From Antedon mediterranea (lineage: Eukaryota > Echinodermata > Crinoidea > Comatulida > Antedonidae), in the NCBI RefSeq assembly GCF_964355755.1, contig NC_092673.1, forward strand, positions 19,411,001 through 19,475,000: a stretch of 64,000 nucleotides of DNA, read 5' to 3'. The notes beneath the pieces were generated by a model. The model was given only the letters and a program-made list of their open reading frames with translations. It was not told the origin of the DNA and made no database searches. This document shows positions 12,241-22,694 of this stretch, in pieces. A program made the position numbers and the translations under genes. Every line of letters begins with the position of its first letter. The first letter of the stretch is position 1.

Positions 12241-12676
12241 TTTTTTTTTCCTGGGTCTTGGTCACTTCATTGGTTGAATCAGGTTTCTTTTTGGTCAGCC
12301 TTTCATCAATATATCTTAATCGTTGGTCAAATACTAAGATAGTCTCTGTTAGAGTTGATAGTATGCTAGGAATACGTTTGCACACTAAGCATATCCATGG
12401 GCCTTTTTTTCCTTTTGCGTCTGCACATGTCCTGTGGTACTGCTTTGAACAAAGAGTACATGCTATTGTGTTTTCGTTTTTTCCTGTTGCTTCAATGTAG
12501 TACATTCCATCTACAGTACTATTTTTTATTTTAATAAAATGAAGTAGTAGGTTAGAAATTATATGTACAGAAGTAACACTAACAGATGTTTTTATCAAGA
12601 AAATTACAATTTTCTTCAGGTTTTTAAGTGTAACATTTGAAAAATTGTATACATTTAGGCCTAGTATTAGTAACAT
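12221..12676 (-). pseudogene. LINE ORF1, PHD-type zinc finger part
   Basis: The open frame contains CTLCSKQYHRTCADAK and PWICLVC, the second half of a PHD-like Cys/His finger, followed by a polar linker (ETILVFDQRLRYIDERL). The N-terminal 45 or so residues are hydrophobic and unlike a PHD finger, so the element is probably 5'-truncated or rearranged near 12530. The frame leaves the coiled coil by a one-base shift in a homopolymer at about 12241-12249. Confidence 0.65.
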
Positions 12677-12680
12677 GTAT

Positions 12681-13438
12681 TCTTGTAAGTTGTAATGTAT
12701 AGAAACACATGCTTGCTTATAAAGCGTTTAATATTGTGTTAATTTAATAATTGATGATAGTATCACATATAATTATAAGCTTCCTGGAAAATGTGTTATT
12801 ATTAAATGTATTTGTACTATTGCAGTCGTGTCAGTACCGTAATTGAATGTTTTTTACTTTGCATGTATTTTTTATGATTTTCCAAATTACATATACACAT
12901 AAAAAACAATAATATTAGTTGTAGGCCTATAACTTAATTAAAACTCCAAAGTTGCCTATTATTAAAAGTCTGAAATCTTTTTTTCAAGATTGGGGATAAT
13001 TAATACGTACACCTTTAACGTAAAATTTCCATTACCTTACAATATAAATATTAATTTAATAATATTATTTTAAAAGGTATAAAAAACATACACTGTGCAT
13101 AGGAATTCCTACTGTACATAATCATTTTAAATTCAAAAGTAATACCTTGCATAGGCTTACACAAGCTAGGCTAGCACGATAAGAAAAGAGCCTCTCGTTC
13201 GTGACAAAAGGTCGTTCAACTTCAAAAAATAATATCTGATACGACGGACCTACTATTGGGTCGTAGACCTAAATATCTTCAATATGCCATTGGGTTCTTA
13301 ATGTAATTACTAAGTAGGCCTAGTATTTATTAATTAATGTCATCAAATCAAAACTCGTATTAGTGTAGATTTATTTTACTATTGTGAGAGCCTGTGTGAA
13401 AGTAAGCTCGCGGTTTGTAAATGTAAATTGTATTATGT
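12681..13438. other. E1 interior, no gene
   Basis: AT-rich sequence with no recognisable coding, RNA or repeat signal, apart from short 'taggcct' words near 12917 and 13314. Confidence 0.45.
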
Positions 13439-13683
13439 TGTCACGCATCAGTGAGCTGACTTTACCGAATACCGAAGAGAGTCGATTGAGTCCGAAACGA
13501 ACCGATGGAGGAACTCTCGTACGGAAAAAAAAATCGCGACCGGGAACCAGTCAACTGACAGAAGAGGGCTCTCAATGTAATTTCTATTGACGTACCTGCA
13601 CACAATATTCATAACCTCACACCCCCACTTTAATAATGGTATAACCCTAAAAAAAACTCCGGAGCCAAAACGGCAGTTGATCC
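13439..13683 (-). repeat. E1 right TIR, uninterrupted
   Basis: The inverse of 3261-3406 joined to 7226-7326. It shows 'aatcgcgaccgggaaccag' where the left copy is split by the foldback element. It therefore serves as the reference for the unfilled site. Confidence 0.85.
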
Positions 13684-13691
13684 GCGAAAAC

Positions 13692-14280
13692 TAAAACGGC
13701 TACTTTAGCCATTTTGGCGAAGACATGATAAAATAGATAATCAAATAATCATTTTGGCGAAAGCATAAAGTTCAACTAAAAGGTCCATTTGTCGATCTTC
13801 TTCAAGCATTTATTTTGTTCGTTATAATGTTGTTTACTTCTAGCTCCATTTTCGTCAACTTGTTTTGTTGTACCAGGCGTCTCTTTGTTATTTCAATATG
13901 ATGGAGGTATACTGCACAGAGAGACAGACATTACACGACACATGGATGATGGAGTCTACCCAAACTATCACGTGTTGCGCTGCACAAACGATCGACGACA
14001 GCCGACGGTCGCTATTTACCGGGATTGTCTATTTTTCGATAGGGGTGTACTTTTCAGATTTAAAAGAAACATAGTATCTTCAATGAATGATCTTATCGAA
14101 ATCAATATTTATGCGTTATAAATTTTAGGCTCCAATAATGTAGTTTCATATTTTACCCTTAACAAAGTTTCCTCATGCGTGCAGTGCGTCAGTAGAGTAA
14201 ACAAAACAACATTCGGAAAATGGTAGAGTCTAACGGAGATTTAGCTAAACACACACACACGTGCATTTATTGTGGATTAT
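13692..14280. other. flank of E1, no gene
   Basis: The first 120 bp contain repeated words of the type 'ttggcgaaa' and 'ggctactttagcc', also seen left of E1 (3231-3260) and near 15340-15440. The pair of overlapping short frames at 13865-14121 has no recognisable motif. Confidence 0.4.
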
Positions 14281-14694
14281 ATCAAAGAACTTATAACACA
14301 AGAATCTCCTGTTCGTCCGAAGCGCGTAACAATTTCGAAAGGCATTGTGGGATAGAATAGAGCTATGGGTGGCGCCATTGTGAGCCATGGAGTAGGGCGC
14401 CCGCATCAAATTAGAAAGTCAAAATCATAGAGGGGTTCTGCTAATGCTCTAGGGGGTATAGAGTAATTGACTGAGGAGTAGGGCGCCCGCATCAAATTAG
14501 AAAGTCAAAATCATAGAGGGGTTCTGCTAATGCTCTAGGGGGGGTAGAGTAATTGACTTCCTAGTTTGGAGGGGGCGCTGCTCCATGCTGTGAAATGGCG
14601 TCGCCCAGTTTGACCTTTTAACCCTGTACTTCCGATACTGTGTTTTGAATGCAAATTGAAGAACAGGAGATTCTTGTGTTATAAGTTCTTTGAT
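14281..14694. mobile_element. small TIR element (MITE-like)
   Basis: A perfect 34-bp inverted repeat, 14281-14314 and 14661-14694, starts 'atcaaagaacttataacaca' and ends 'gaatctcctgttc'. The interior carries an 80-to-90-bp direct duplication. No coding capacity. The target duplication is not clear. Confidence 0.65.
14389..14560 (+). repeat. direct duplication inside the small TIR element
   Basis: Two copies of a unit starting 'gtagggcgcccgcatcaaat' and running through 'gaggggttctgctaatgc' to 'gagtaattgact', at about 14392 and 14480. Confidence 0.85.
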
Positions 14695-14699
14695 TATAT

Positions 14700-15520
14700 A
14701 AACAGCAAGGCCGGCCGCTGGCTTCTGTGTTGTTGGGTATTAATTGGGCCGGGATGGTATAAATTTCTCCCCCGACAGAAACGCTTTTTCCCTGTGCTTT
14801 GGCCTATATTATCTGCACGTTCCAACAACGATACAAGTGTTTGTTTGCTAGATATATTTTTAGCATAAACGCACCGTCCATGCACCGTTGTACATAATTT
14901 TGTAGGCCTAGGCCAACTGCACTTTTGCATCTCTTGAGCATACCCAATTTAAACACATTCACCCGCTGCGCGGCGGTGACCGTGAAAGTCTTAGGACACG
15001 ATTTTTGCGTGGTACGGAAGCCACCAGCCAAGCGTAAAAAACTAAAATAACATAGCGTTCAGGGGATTTCAGAAAACTGTAAAATGTTTTTTATTAAATT
15101 GATAACTGTATGAATGCTGTATGATTAAAAACAATTTGAACAATTGTTTTGATCATATAAAATACAACAACAATTATGTTTTTAATCATATATACAGTGA
15201 TTTAGGCATGGCTCTCTCTAATTCCCAACAAATGCCTTACAAAAACGTTCAGGGAACAGTGTATAGACCTATTGACATAGATAAATTAACTAAAATGTTT
15301 TTACCATTATATTTCAACAATTTTTGATTTTGGCTAATGACCGATTCATTTGGCTAAATAAAAAAATTGGACTTTAGCCATTTTGGCTATAGATAAACTG
15401 ATTTGACTAAAAAAAATATTTTGACTTTCGCCAAATGGCTAAACAAAATGAAATGTTAGTGCTACCCCAGATCATATAAACTGTCCGACCAGAGCAATAT
15501 GTACAAAAAATATATTTAGA
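14700..15520. other. no gene recognised
   Basis: Short open frames (14694-15031 minus, 15121-15327 plus) lack recognisable motifs. From 15335 to 15445 there are several 'ttggcta'/'tagcca' words resembling the E1 flanks, so this may be one dispersed repeat type. Confidence 0.35.
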
Positions 15521-16677
15521 TTAGGCCAAATAAAAAAATATACTTGTTAAGCGTCACATCCTCATAAATTTTCAGGGGCGGGGGGACGGTTTTTTTTTTT
15601 GTTTTTTTTACTTTTTATTGAGGTATATTTTTGCGCGGTGGACGTTTTTCCCCACTTTTTTTAGGACGAAACGTCAAACTTTTAAAATGCGAAACAGAAC
15701 AAAATTGACTATGTATGAAATATTATTGCTTATGACAAAATTGAGTTTTGTATTGTTGTATATCCAGACGTAATTAAAACATTAAATGTAATTGCCACCA
15801 AGCGAAACTGTAGGCCCTAGGCTAACTAATCCGTCCAAGCTGCTACCCCCACCTCACTCATCGGCCATCCGCCGTCTCTCGCTCGACTCATCTATCCAGG
15901 AAATTCCCTATCGCGAGAAGCATGATTTGGTCTCAATAATACTAAATAGTGGGCTGATTTATAGTTTGAAAACAGCTTACGGCATTTCTTAAGTGAATTT
16001 TTATTCAACGTATTCATTCTTCTTTGATGAATCCTTTGCCAATTGCTGTGTAAATCAGTATTTAAAGTTGTGATGCAAAAAGTGTATGTAATTATTCCAC
16101 AGGTAAACCAGGCATAAGGAAACCCATCGCCCAACAGGACCTCGTGGTGTGCCGATCTCGAGCGCGAGATCATCGTAAACAAAATTGGTAGAGTCCATTA
16201 TGTATGGGGTGTTTCCTATTTACGAACCTATAAAAAAACGCGCTTTGACCACTGTGTAGGCAAAATATTTATTTCGTTAAATCCCTAAATTGATAATCGC
16301 GTATTCTGTAATCACGTGACTGATGATGTAATCCTCAGCGACGTACTAAATGCACATGATTTAATGTGTTGGGGAAAAAGCTTGCTGTTTACCACATTAG
16401 GCCTACATGATTCACGGTGCTATTCGCGTTTCCTTGACGTAAATCAGCGGCGTGTAAATGAAACAATTGTTTTCACCAAATTGCCGTTGTCGACATAGAG
16501 CGATAGGCGGCTAGCGTTGTCTAAGCTAAAAAGTACGTATTTTTCAAAAATTACACTAGCCTAACAAACATTTGCTAGTTTTGAAATTTTCAAATAGCAA
16601 TTATGAAGAATCTACTAGCAAAATGCTAGTTTGCTAGCGTGAATTTCGAGCCCTACTCTGGAGCTGGGCCGGGCCGC

Positions 16678-16806
16678 GATTTTTTTTTTCGTACATAAGT
16701 TGGGGACCCCTCATGAAACGTCACAAAAATACACATGAATAATTCATCAGTTAAATTTGTTGTTCCGTGTGCACCCAAGCGTATAGCAACAAGAAGTGAT
16801 TACACA
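16678..16806 (+). repeat. E2 inner TIR, left copy
   Basis: Starts 'cgcgattttttttttcgtac' and ends 'caacaagaagtgattacac'. It is the inverse of 19995-20134. Its tip resembles the inner TIR part of E1 ('gcgattttttttccgtacg'). Confidence 0.85.
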
Positions 16807-17046
16807 GTCGAGAGCAGCAAAGTGCTCATTTAACCGTTAAAACGCTGTTTTTTAACTGCGCAGGTCACTGAGCATCGCCAAGTTATAGTGACTTCCGGTT
16901 CGCTTTTCACTTCGCGGCAAGCATTTTGCATGGGAATACCCTTACAAATCTGCTGCAATTTCCACCATCCGGGTTAAATTATATCTTTCTATATTTGGAA
17001 ATTGTTACTCCTAATATGGAAGATTATTCCCGCCACAAAATTTTGG

Positions 17047-18049
17047 TATAAATAGCCCAGGAAAGGACGACAGAGCTTATTGAAGAAAAAAGTGCAGATG
17101 GAGGTGTTCGTTGAGGTAGGCTACATGATTTATTTGTTTGGTTTCGTAGGGAATCCGGCACTTTTCTCATCAGCACGGAACCTTTATAAAAACTTAGTGG
17201 TTGGTTATTAGGTTATTAATCTATCTTTTCTGAAAGTTTAAGCTTGGTTCAGCTTGTGGGACGGATTCAATATCCGTTCAAAGCTGGGGATATATTCTAA
17301 GCAGACTCCATCTTGGATTCGTATGTTTAGTACAGGCCGTGTGGTTGAGTAATTTCAATCCTTCAAAATCACTATGTGCAATCCGTTTTTAAACCAGTTA
17401 ATATACCAAAATATGTTATTAGTAGCTTTTTTATTTTGGATTTGGTGCTAGTTTTGTAAATATTGCAATATAATTGTAGATTATTTGGTTGTAAAAAAAT
17501 GTACCCAACTTGTAGTATTATCTAGGCCTAGGCTAGGCCTAGCCCATTTGACGGAAACCCAGTGCTATTTGTAGGCGGATAGAGAGGGCCGCAGGCTAGT
17601 TTTTAGTGGCATATCGCCGACTTATTATAATCAATGTGAAGCCATATTATTATTATGTTTAAAATGTTGAATCTATATCCACAGGATTATGGATATATAT
17701 CGTCGGATATTTAAAGAAAGGCCTAGGCCTAGACCTTTTTATTTAATTAATTTAGGACTATATTACGGGAAATTCTTTGCCAAAGAAAAGAAAATACGTT
17801 GTGGCTGTTGGAGGTTTGTAAATATATGACAATAATGTAGCCTAGGCTAGGAAGGACTGTGGTAGGATGAGGTAATTTGGATGGTCGTACATATGATATT
17901 TATATATACAGTATTGTGTATAGTAGTGATCATGGCGACAAAATTTAGGATGACTAAAGTTGACATTAAAATTATTTAACTATGAATAGCTCATTATTGG
18001 TGTTTTTTTTTTCTTTCAGGTTTCTAAGAATAAACTATCCGACTTGTGA
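17047..18049 (+). promoter_or_regulatory. possible core promoter and spliced mini-transcript inside E2
   Basis: A TATA box 'tataaata' (17047-17054) is followed about 45 bp later by an ATG (17098), a six-codon frame, and a possible donor 'gaggtagg' (17116). A strong acceptor with a T-rich tract lies at 18003-18019 ('tctttcag'). Joining them would give a frame of about 14 codons ending in TGA at 18047-18049, and poly(A)-like 'aataaa' follows near 18287. The short frame is not evidence of a protein; this may be the 5' end of a transposon or host transcript, or coincidence. Confidence 0.25.
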
Positions 18050-18548
18050 TTCATCTTGTGCTGCAAAAACAATCCTATTTTGATATTTGTAAATTGATGT
18101 ACGTAACAGACGTCTTTAAAAACAAAAAAAAAATAAAAATTTTATTATTGCGATGATTTAACTCAAATATTGACATATATAACTTGATATTTTAGCCTGA
18201 GCAAGATAGTTTGATAGGCATATTTTACTTCGATGTAAATAAGATATTACATGTTATACTGTATGTAAAATACTTTTTTGTAAATAAAATTATTTAATGG
18301 TGGTTAATTTATTAACTTGTTAATTTGTTTGTTAGTTATGATGTTATACTATTAATTATTTAGTTAGTAACCAAAGTGGAGTGGATTCGTGGCAGTTGCA
18401 ACTTGACTGTAATATGCATATATATAATAATATTTACTTCCTCTTGGATAAAGTTAAAGCAAAATAAGCAATAATAAAAATTAAATATTTATTTTGCCAT
18501 AAAGAAATCAAAAACTAAACATACAGTACTATATGTACAGTAATACCA

Positions 18549-18566
18549 TGGACCTATAGGTCCATA
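18549..18566. repeat. 18-bp perfect palindrome
   Basis: 'atggacctataggtccat' is its own reverse complement. It lies in AT-rich DNA inside E2; function unknown. Confidence 0.8.
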
Positions 18567-19747
18567 GTAATACATACTGTAGTATTGAGCACCAGTAGCA
18601 GAGACGTCTGGACAATCGAATATAATCGTTATCAGCTGTCTGGGTACCCAAGGCTAGTGCTAGAAAATGGCGAAAATTCGTGTATTCATTCGCCGTCAGC
18701 GAAATGAATCCGGCACTTTTCTCATCAGAAGCAAATCAACAAATCCTTTTATCAGTTTGTTTTGATATATAATCTGGATAATATATATTAAAATGGCCTT
18801 GGTTCAAGCATGTTTAACAGGTAAAATCAGATTTTTTCCTACCTAGGCCCCTTAGCACTGCGGTACCCTACGCCGTGTGGGGGAACCGATCTCGGCAGTA
18901 TTTCTTAAGTAGCCTATCTTTCGTAAAATCCTTAGTTGAATTTTATTAATATAAATTTAATTGTATAAATATGCTATTTAAATGTTATTGACATTTTTTT
19001 TTGCTGCATTTTGTAATTCCGCACTACTTGCTTTATCGCGATTCCAAGATGGCGGCAATTCAAATTTTGATTTGGTAATAATTCGCGAGGTCAACCACTT
19101 TGCTGCCCGACTGTACACAAACAACTGCGATACGATTCTTTCTACAGTAGGCCTAGGATTCTAAGTCAATTCACGTGATTGCCTTCGCGCACTATTCTTC
19201 ACACAAAATGTGTCGAGTCGAGGCTAATCGACAGCTAGGCAAGACATTAAACTAAGTAGTAATTCATTGGACATAGCCCAAAGAAAACTTAGACCCACAA
19301 GAATAAAGAATGTGTATAATTTGTGTACTGTATTTTTTTAATTCTGCTATTTTATTATCAACAATATGCATGTACTCAAAGGAACTTTAAAAATGCGCGT
19401 ATATGAACACATGAGATGGGAAGATTAGACCCACGAGAATAAAAAATGTATTTTTGTGTAATGTTTAATGTTTAATTTTGCTGACTTATTACTCGGATTG
19501 TGTCATACCTAACACACACACGTCACACACACACACACCCACACAGCTACTAGACATGGGTTTAGAGACTAATAATTAGGCCTATAGTATTAATAGAAAC
19601 TATAATTTTAACACGTAATTCTTTAGTAATAAATTATATTAAAAACACCATAAACTAAAGGCTGATTTTCGACAATCCACACAAAACGCCGCTATTCTTC
19701 TATGAAATCGCACGCCGTAACAACATCGGAGATAGGCCTAGAATCTT

Positions 19748-19984
19748 AAGCCTGGTTAAAATCGCTACATGACAGAGCGTAGCGATTCTATGGAAACGCT
19801 AGAGTTTATCGGGGATCTAGTACGCGTATACGATTCATCGCCGACAAAATCGGCAAAGTTGAACATGGTTGAACTTTGCCGATTTGACTGCGATGAATCG
19901 GCGAGCCTTCCCGATTGTGTCGGCGACATCTGCGCGTGTAGCGATTTTAATGGAAACGCTGTTGCGATTTTAATGGAAACCAGG
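19748..19984. mobile_element. small inverted-repeat element with internal hairpin
   Basis: The ends are 'cctggttaaaatcgctac' and the inverse 'gcgattttaatggaaaccagg'. They are flanked by 'ttaag' on the left and 'cttta' on the right, so a TTAA-type target is possible. An internal imperfect hairpin lies at 19831-19898, with arms around 'aatcggcaaagtt' and 'aactttgccgatt'. The open frame through it (19769-20053) is a by-product. Confidence 0.5.
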
Positions 19985-19994
19985 CTTTACCGCA

Positions 19995-20134
19995 CTTGTG
20001 TAATCACTTCTTGTTGCTATACGCTTGGGTGCACACGGAACAAGAAAATTTAACTGATGAATTATTCATGTTTATTTTGTGACGTTTCATGAGGGGGTCC
20101 CCAACTTATGTACGAAAAAAAAAATCGCGGCCGG
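19995..20134 (-). repeat. E2 inner TIR, right copy
   Basis: Inverse of 16678-16806, ending 'cgaaaaaaaaaatcgcggcc'. A long A-run at 20163-20187 follows. Confidence 0.85.
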
Positions 20135-20289
20135 GCCGCTGAACTTTCCGTTGTATATCGGTAAAAAAAAAAAAAAAAAAAAAAAAAGAAAAAAAGAGAG
20201 GCGGCTGGATAATCAGGAGCGGGCGGTGACGCTTAACAAGTATGTTTTTTTATTTGGCCTTATAAAGATATTAAATGTTTGCTGAAGTA

Positions 20290-20610
20290 TTCTGACTGTA
20301 TATAGACCCTGTACCAGACCAGATCAAATGTGAGATAACAAATTACCTACAGTCTTTAATATGACTGTGTGTAGCCCCTGAACCAGACCAGATCAAATGT
20401 GAGATAACAAATTACCTCAGTCTTTAATATGACTGTGTGTAGCCCCTGAACCAAACACCAAATTAAATGTGAGATAACAAATTACCTACAGTCTTTAATA
20501 TGACTGTATGTAGCCCCTTGAACCAGACCAGATCAAATGTGAGATAACAAATTACCTCAGTCTTTAATATGACTGTGTGTAGCCCCTGAACCGGACCAGA
20601 TCAAGTGTGA
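20290..20610 (+). repeat. 68-72-bp tandem repeat, about 4.5 copies
   Basis: The unit starts 'gactgtgtgtagcccctgaa', followed by 'ccagaccagatcaaatgtga' and 'gataacaaattacct'. It lies directly beside the right end of E2. Confidence 0.9.
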
Positions 20611-21748
20611 TCAGAGGTCCCTGTAGCCCAAAAGAAGATAACATAAAATTTAAAATAAGACCAATTTTAACAAATATAGTGGCCCACAAAAACCAAAGAA
20701 GAGAGCTCATCAACCAGATCTAACATGGGATACCACATAAGACAAAATTAAGGTATTGTGAATACCTGTTTTAACGCCTACTTAGTGTGTGAGGACTTGT
20801 ATCAGAATGGATGATACAATTGCAGCAAATGCATAAAATGTCATTCAAACCAATTAGTTAATTATATGACTGGAAACCAAATTAATGATATGACTGGGAA
20901 CCTACTTAAACAAATTAATTTGAAAAAATAAAAGTTACAGAGTTATTTGGCTAAAAAATATAATTGTTTATAAACTAGAAATCTAGCTAGTCAACAGCAA
21001 AGTAAAAGATTAGGTCTGTTTTAGAATACAGTGTGTGGTATTATGTTTGGACACCAAATTTGTATGGGAAATCTTTATAGCCTAAATAATTTTGGGGAAT
21101 TAGAAGGTGATGATCCATGCAAACTGCAGAAGTTTAGAAGAAAATAAAGTGCAAAGGCTTTGCCACTATGGCTACGTTGAGAAACACCCTCATGACATTA
21201 CCACTATGGCTACTTCGAAAAAAACTCTCATGACATTTTCTTTTATGCCGCAAGAGGCCAGACGGAAAAATACAATAGACACCAACTTGGATGGAAATTG
21301 TCATATTTATTTAAATGACGAAACACATAATAGCATATATAATAATAGAGTTGTAATAATGGGGCAGCCCATAACTAATTTAGTTCCATCTAAGACGTAT
21401 ACATAATGTATGGGCTGCCCTATCAAGTGTATCGTATATGTACGGACAATAACTACTACTAACTAAACACCTTGGTTATTACATAAAATCACATAAATAT
21501 ATATTGAATGTTAAATATAATATGCATGGTTATCAAGAATCCAAAGATTAACTTGACTTACTAAACTAAAACTAATTAAAATACAAGTTTGCTGGGTGAA
21601 CATGCCACAAACCCGACAAACAAAGAGGGTTACCACCCAGACAAACAAACATAAAAAATATCTGAAGCTAAGCTTGACAGATAGGACCAACAGAAACAAA
21701 CTTGTCTTGTGAGGCCAAGCTCGAACAATCCGAAACACGAAAGCGTTT
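20611..21748. other. no gene; hairpin near 21362-21420
   Basis: AT-rich sequence. The arms 'gggcagcccata' (21362-21373) and 'tatgggctgccc' (21409-21420) form a hairpin with a 35-nt loop. Short open frames at 21107-21406 and 21511-21738 have no recognisable motif. The part from about 21420 may belong to the 3' end of the DIRS-type element, but I found no matching terminal repeat. Confidence 0.4.
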
Positions 21749-22558
21749 CTATATGGAAAATGATTGGATTCTTATGTAATTTTGTACGGCCTTAGAATTC
21801 CATCGCCCAAATTGTTGTATAGTGTTCTCCGCTAAACCCAGGGAAGCAGCATGAGTTGCGGTGCCGATACGAAAACTATGACCTTTATATAATGTAGGGT
21901 CAAGACCAATGAAACAAATCGCCTCTTTTAGTTTTGCGTATATGAACCGAGCCGCAATCGGCCGACCGTCCATATGTTGGAACAAAGGACCAGAGGTATG
22001 CCGAAAATGTTTGGTGTAATCTTGTAAACATTTTACTGGACAGAACCGAGCGCCCGTAGCACTATTGAATGAAATGTGGATAGGGGGCTTACCTACGCCG
22101 GTTTTGTGATGGTATATAGATAAGGACGCTGAATTACCAGAAAGACATAGCTTACTGCGTTGCACGACCTTCTTATCCGCGTCCCCTTTTCCTACGGCCA
22201 ATTCACCAATCCGGAAGAACCCTTGGAACGCGGTAAGGAAAAAGGCCCTGAAAAGTAATCTATAAGAAAAACTGGGTTCGATCGACTCTAGACACGCTAA
22301 CAATTTAGTCAAAATTTCTGCAGTGATAGGCAAGCGTACCGTATCCGGACGATCCGAAGCATAATGCACGCCACGAAAAATTTTTACAACCAAAAACGAA
22401 TTACAAGGATCGGGTAATTCTGCTAGTTTGTGTATAAAAGAGACGGACGAAATGATAGACGAAATTGTTCTAGGTGCATATTGTAGACATGTAAATGTGC
22501 CACAAATTTGCATACCGTAGCCGGGTTTACAGGGAGCTGAACGGGTTTTCCCAACCAT
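21749..22558 (-). pseudogene. tyrosine recombinase, catalytic part
   Basis: Encodes the C-terminal catalytic domain of a phage-integrase-like tyrosine recombinase that would insert the circular DNA copy. All expected catalytic residues are visible: Arg in FRIGEL (about residue 116), Lys in HHKTG (152), HSFR (His 227, Arg 230), GRW (251-253, Trp in place of the second His) and the nucleophile Tyr in NYIR (261). The first 25 or so residues are out of frame with the true N-terminus, which lies in the overlapping frame upstream. The frame break is at about 22490-22510. Confidence 0.9.
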
Positions 22559-22674
22559 GATGCCAACTTTTGAATATTGCGTTGATACGCCTTAACCGTG
22601 GCTGGCGCCAATGACGAGTGAATGAGTGTTGTAGCTTCACAGCTAAGGGGTACCATGTTGTTTGCAGAACACAC
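22423..22674 (-). pseudogene. tyrosine recombinase, N-terminal part (other frame)
   Basis: Residues such as LAPATVKAYQRNIQKLASWL and PATVCKFVAHLH look like the SAM-like core-binding domain that precedes the catalytic domain. The frame is meaningful to about 22500, after which the neighbouring frame (TISSIISSVSFIHKLAEL) continues the domain. A single-base frameshift thus splits the recombinase. Confidence 0.75.
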
Positions 22675-22694
22675 AACACCTGTATAGGAATGAA

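Larger units (their letters stand above)
7677..12680 (-). mobile_element. CR1/L2-like LINE, nearly full length but decayed
   Basis: In order on the minus strand: an ORF1 with PHD-type zinc finger, coiled coil and SGNH esterase (12676-11155), then an ORF2 with APE-type endonuclease and reverse transcriptase (11024-7945), then a 3' UTR to about 7677. ORF1 proteins that combine a PHD finger with an esterase are known from the CR1/L2 group. I count four inactivating lesions: a frameshift and a stop in ORF1, and a frameshift and a stop in ORF2. The 5' end is uncertain because the PHD finger looks incomplete. Confidence 0.8.
3261..13683. mobile_element. E1: large TIR DNA element with nested insertions
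   Basis: The two ends are inverted repeats beginning 'ggatcaactgccgttttggc'. Outside both ends lies the same 8-bp word 'gcgaaaac' (3253-3260 and 13684-13691), a good candidate target-site duplication. The right TIR is continuous (13439-13683, about 245 bp). The left TIR is split into 3261-3406 and 7226-7326 by the foldback element. The interior holds a LINE; no transposase was recognised. An 8-bp duplication occurs in hAT, P and some other superfamilies, but the terminal bases do not match a typical hAT end, so I leave the superfamily open. Confidence 0.65.
15524..20259. mobile_element. E2: TIR element with a two-part TIR
   Basis: The outer inverted repeat begins 'ggccaaataaaaaaa' and includes 'cttgttaagcgtcac' (about 15524-15565 and 20222-20259), flanked on both sides by 'tta'. 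An inner inverted repeat lies at about 16678-16806 and 19995-20134. On the left about 1.1 kb separates the two parts; on the right only about 90 bp, mostly an A-run. The left TIR has therefore probably received an insertion. No transposase found. Confidence 0.5.

Noticed and set aside
19769-20053. Protein gene (94 codons)
   Set aside because: The frame runs across a hairpin element and into the E2 TIR.
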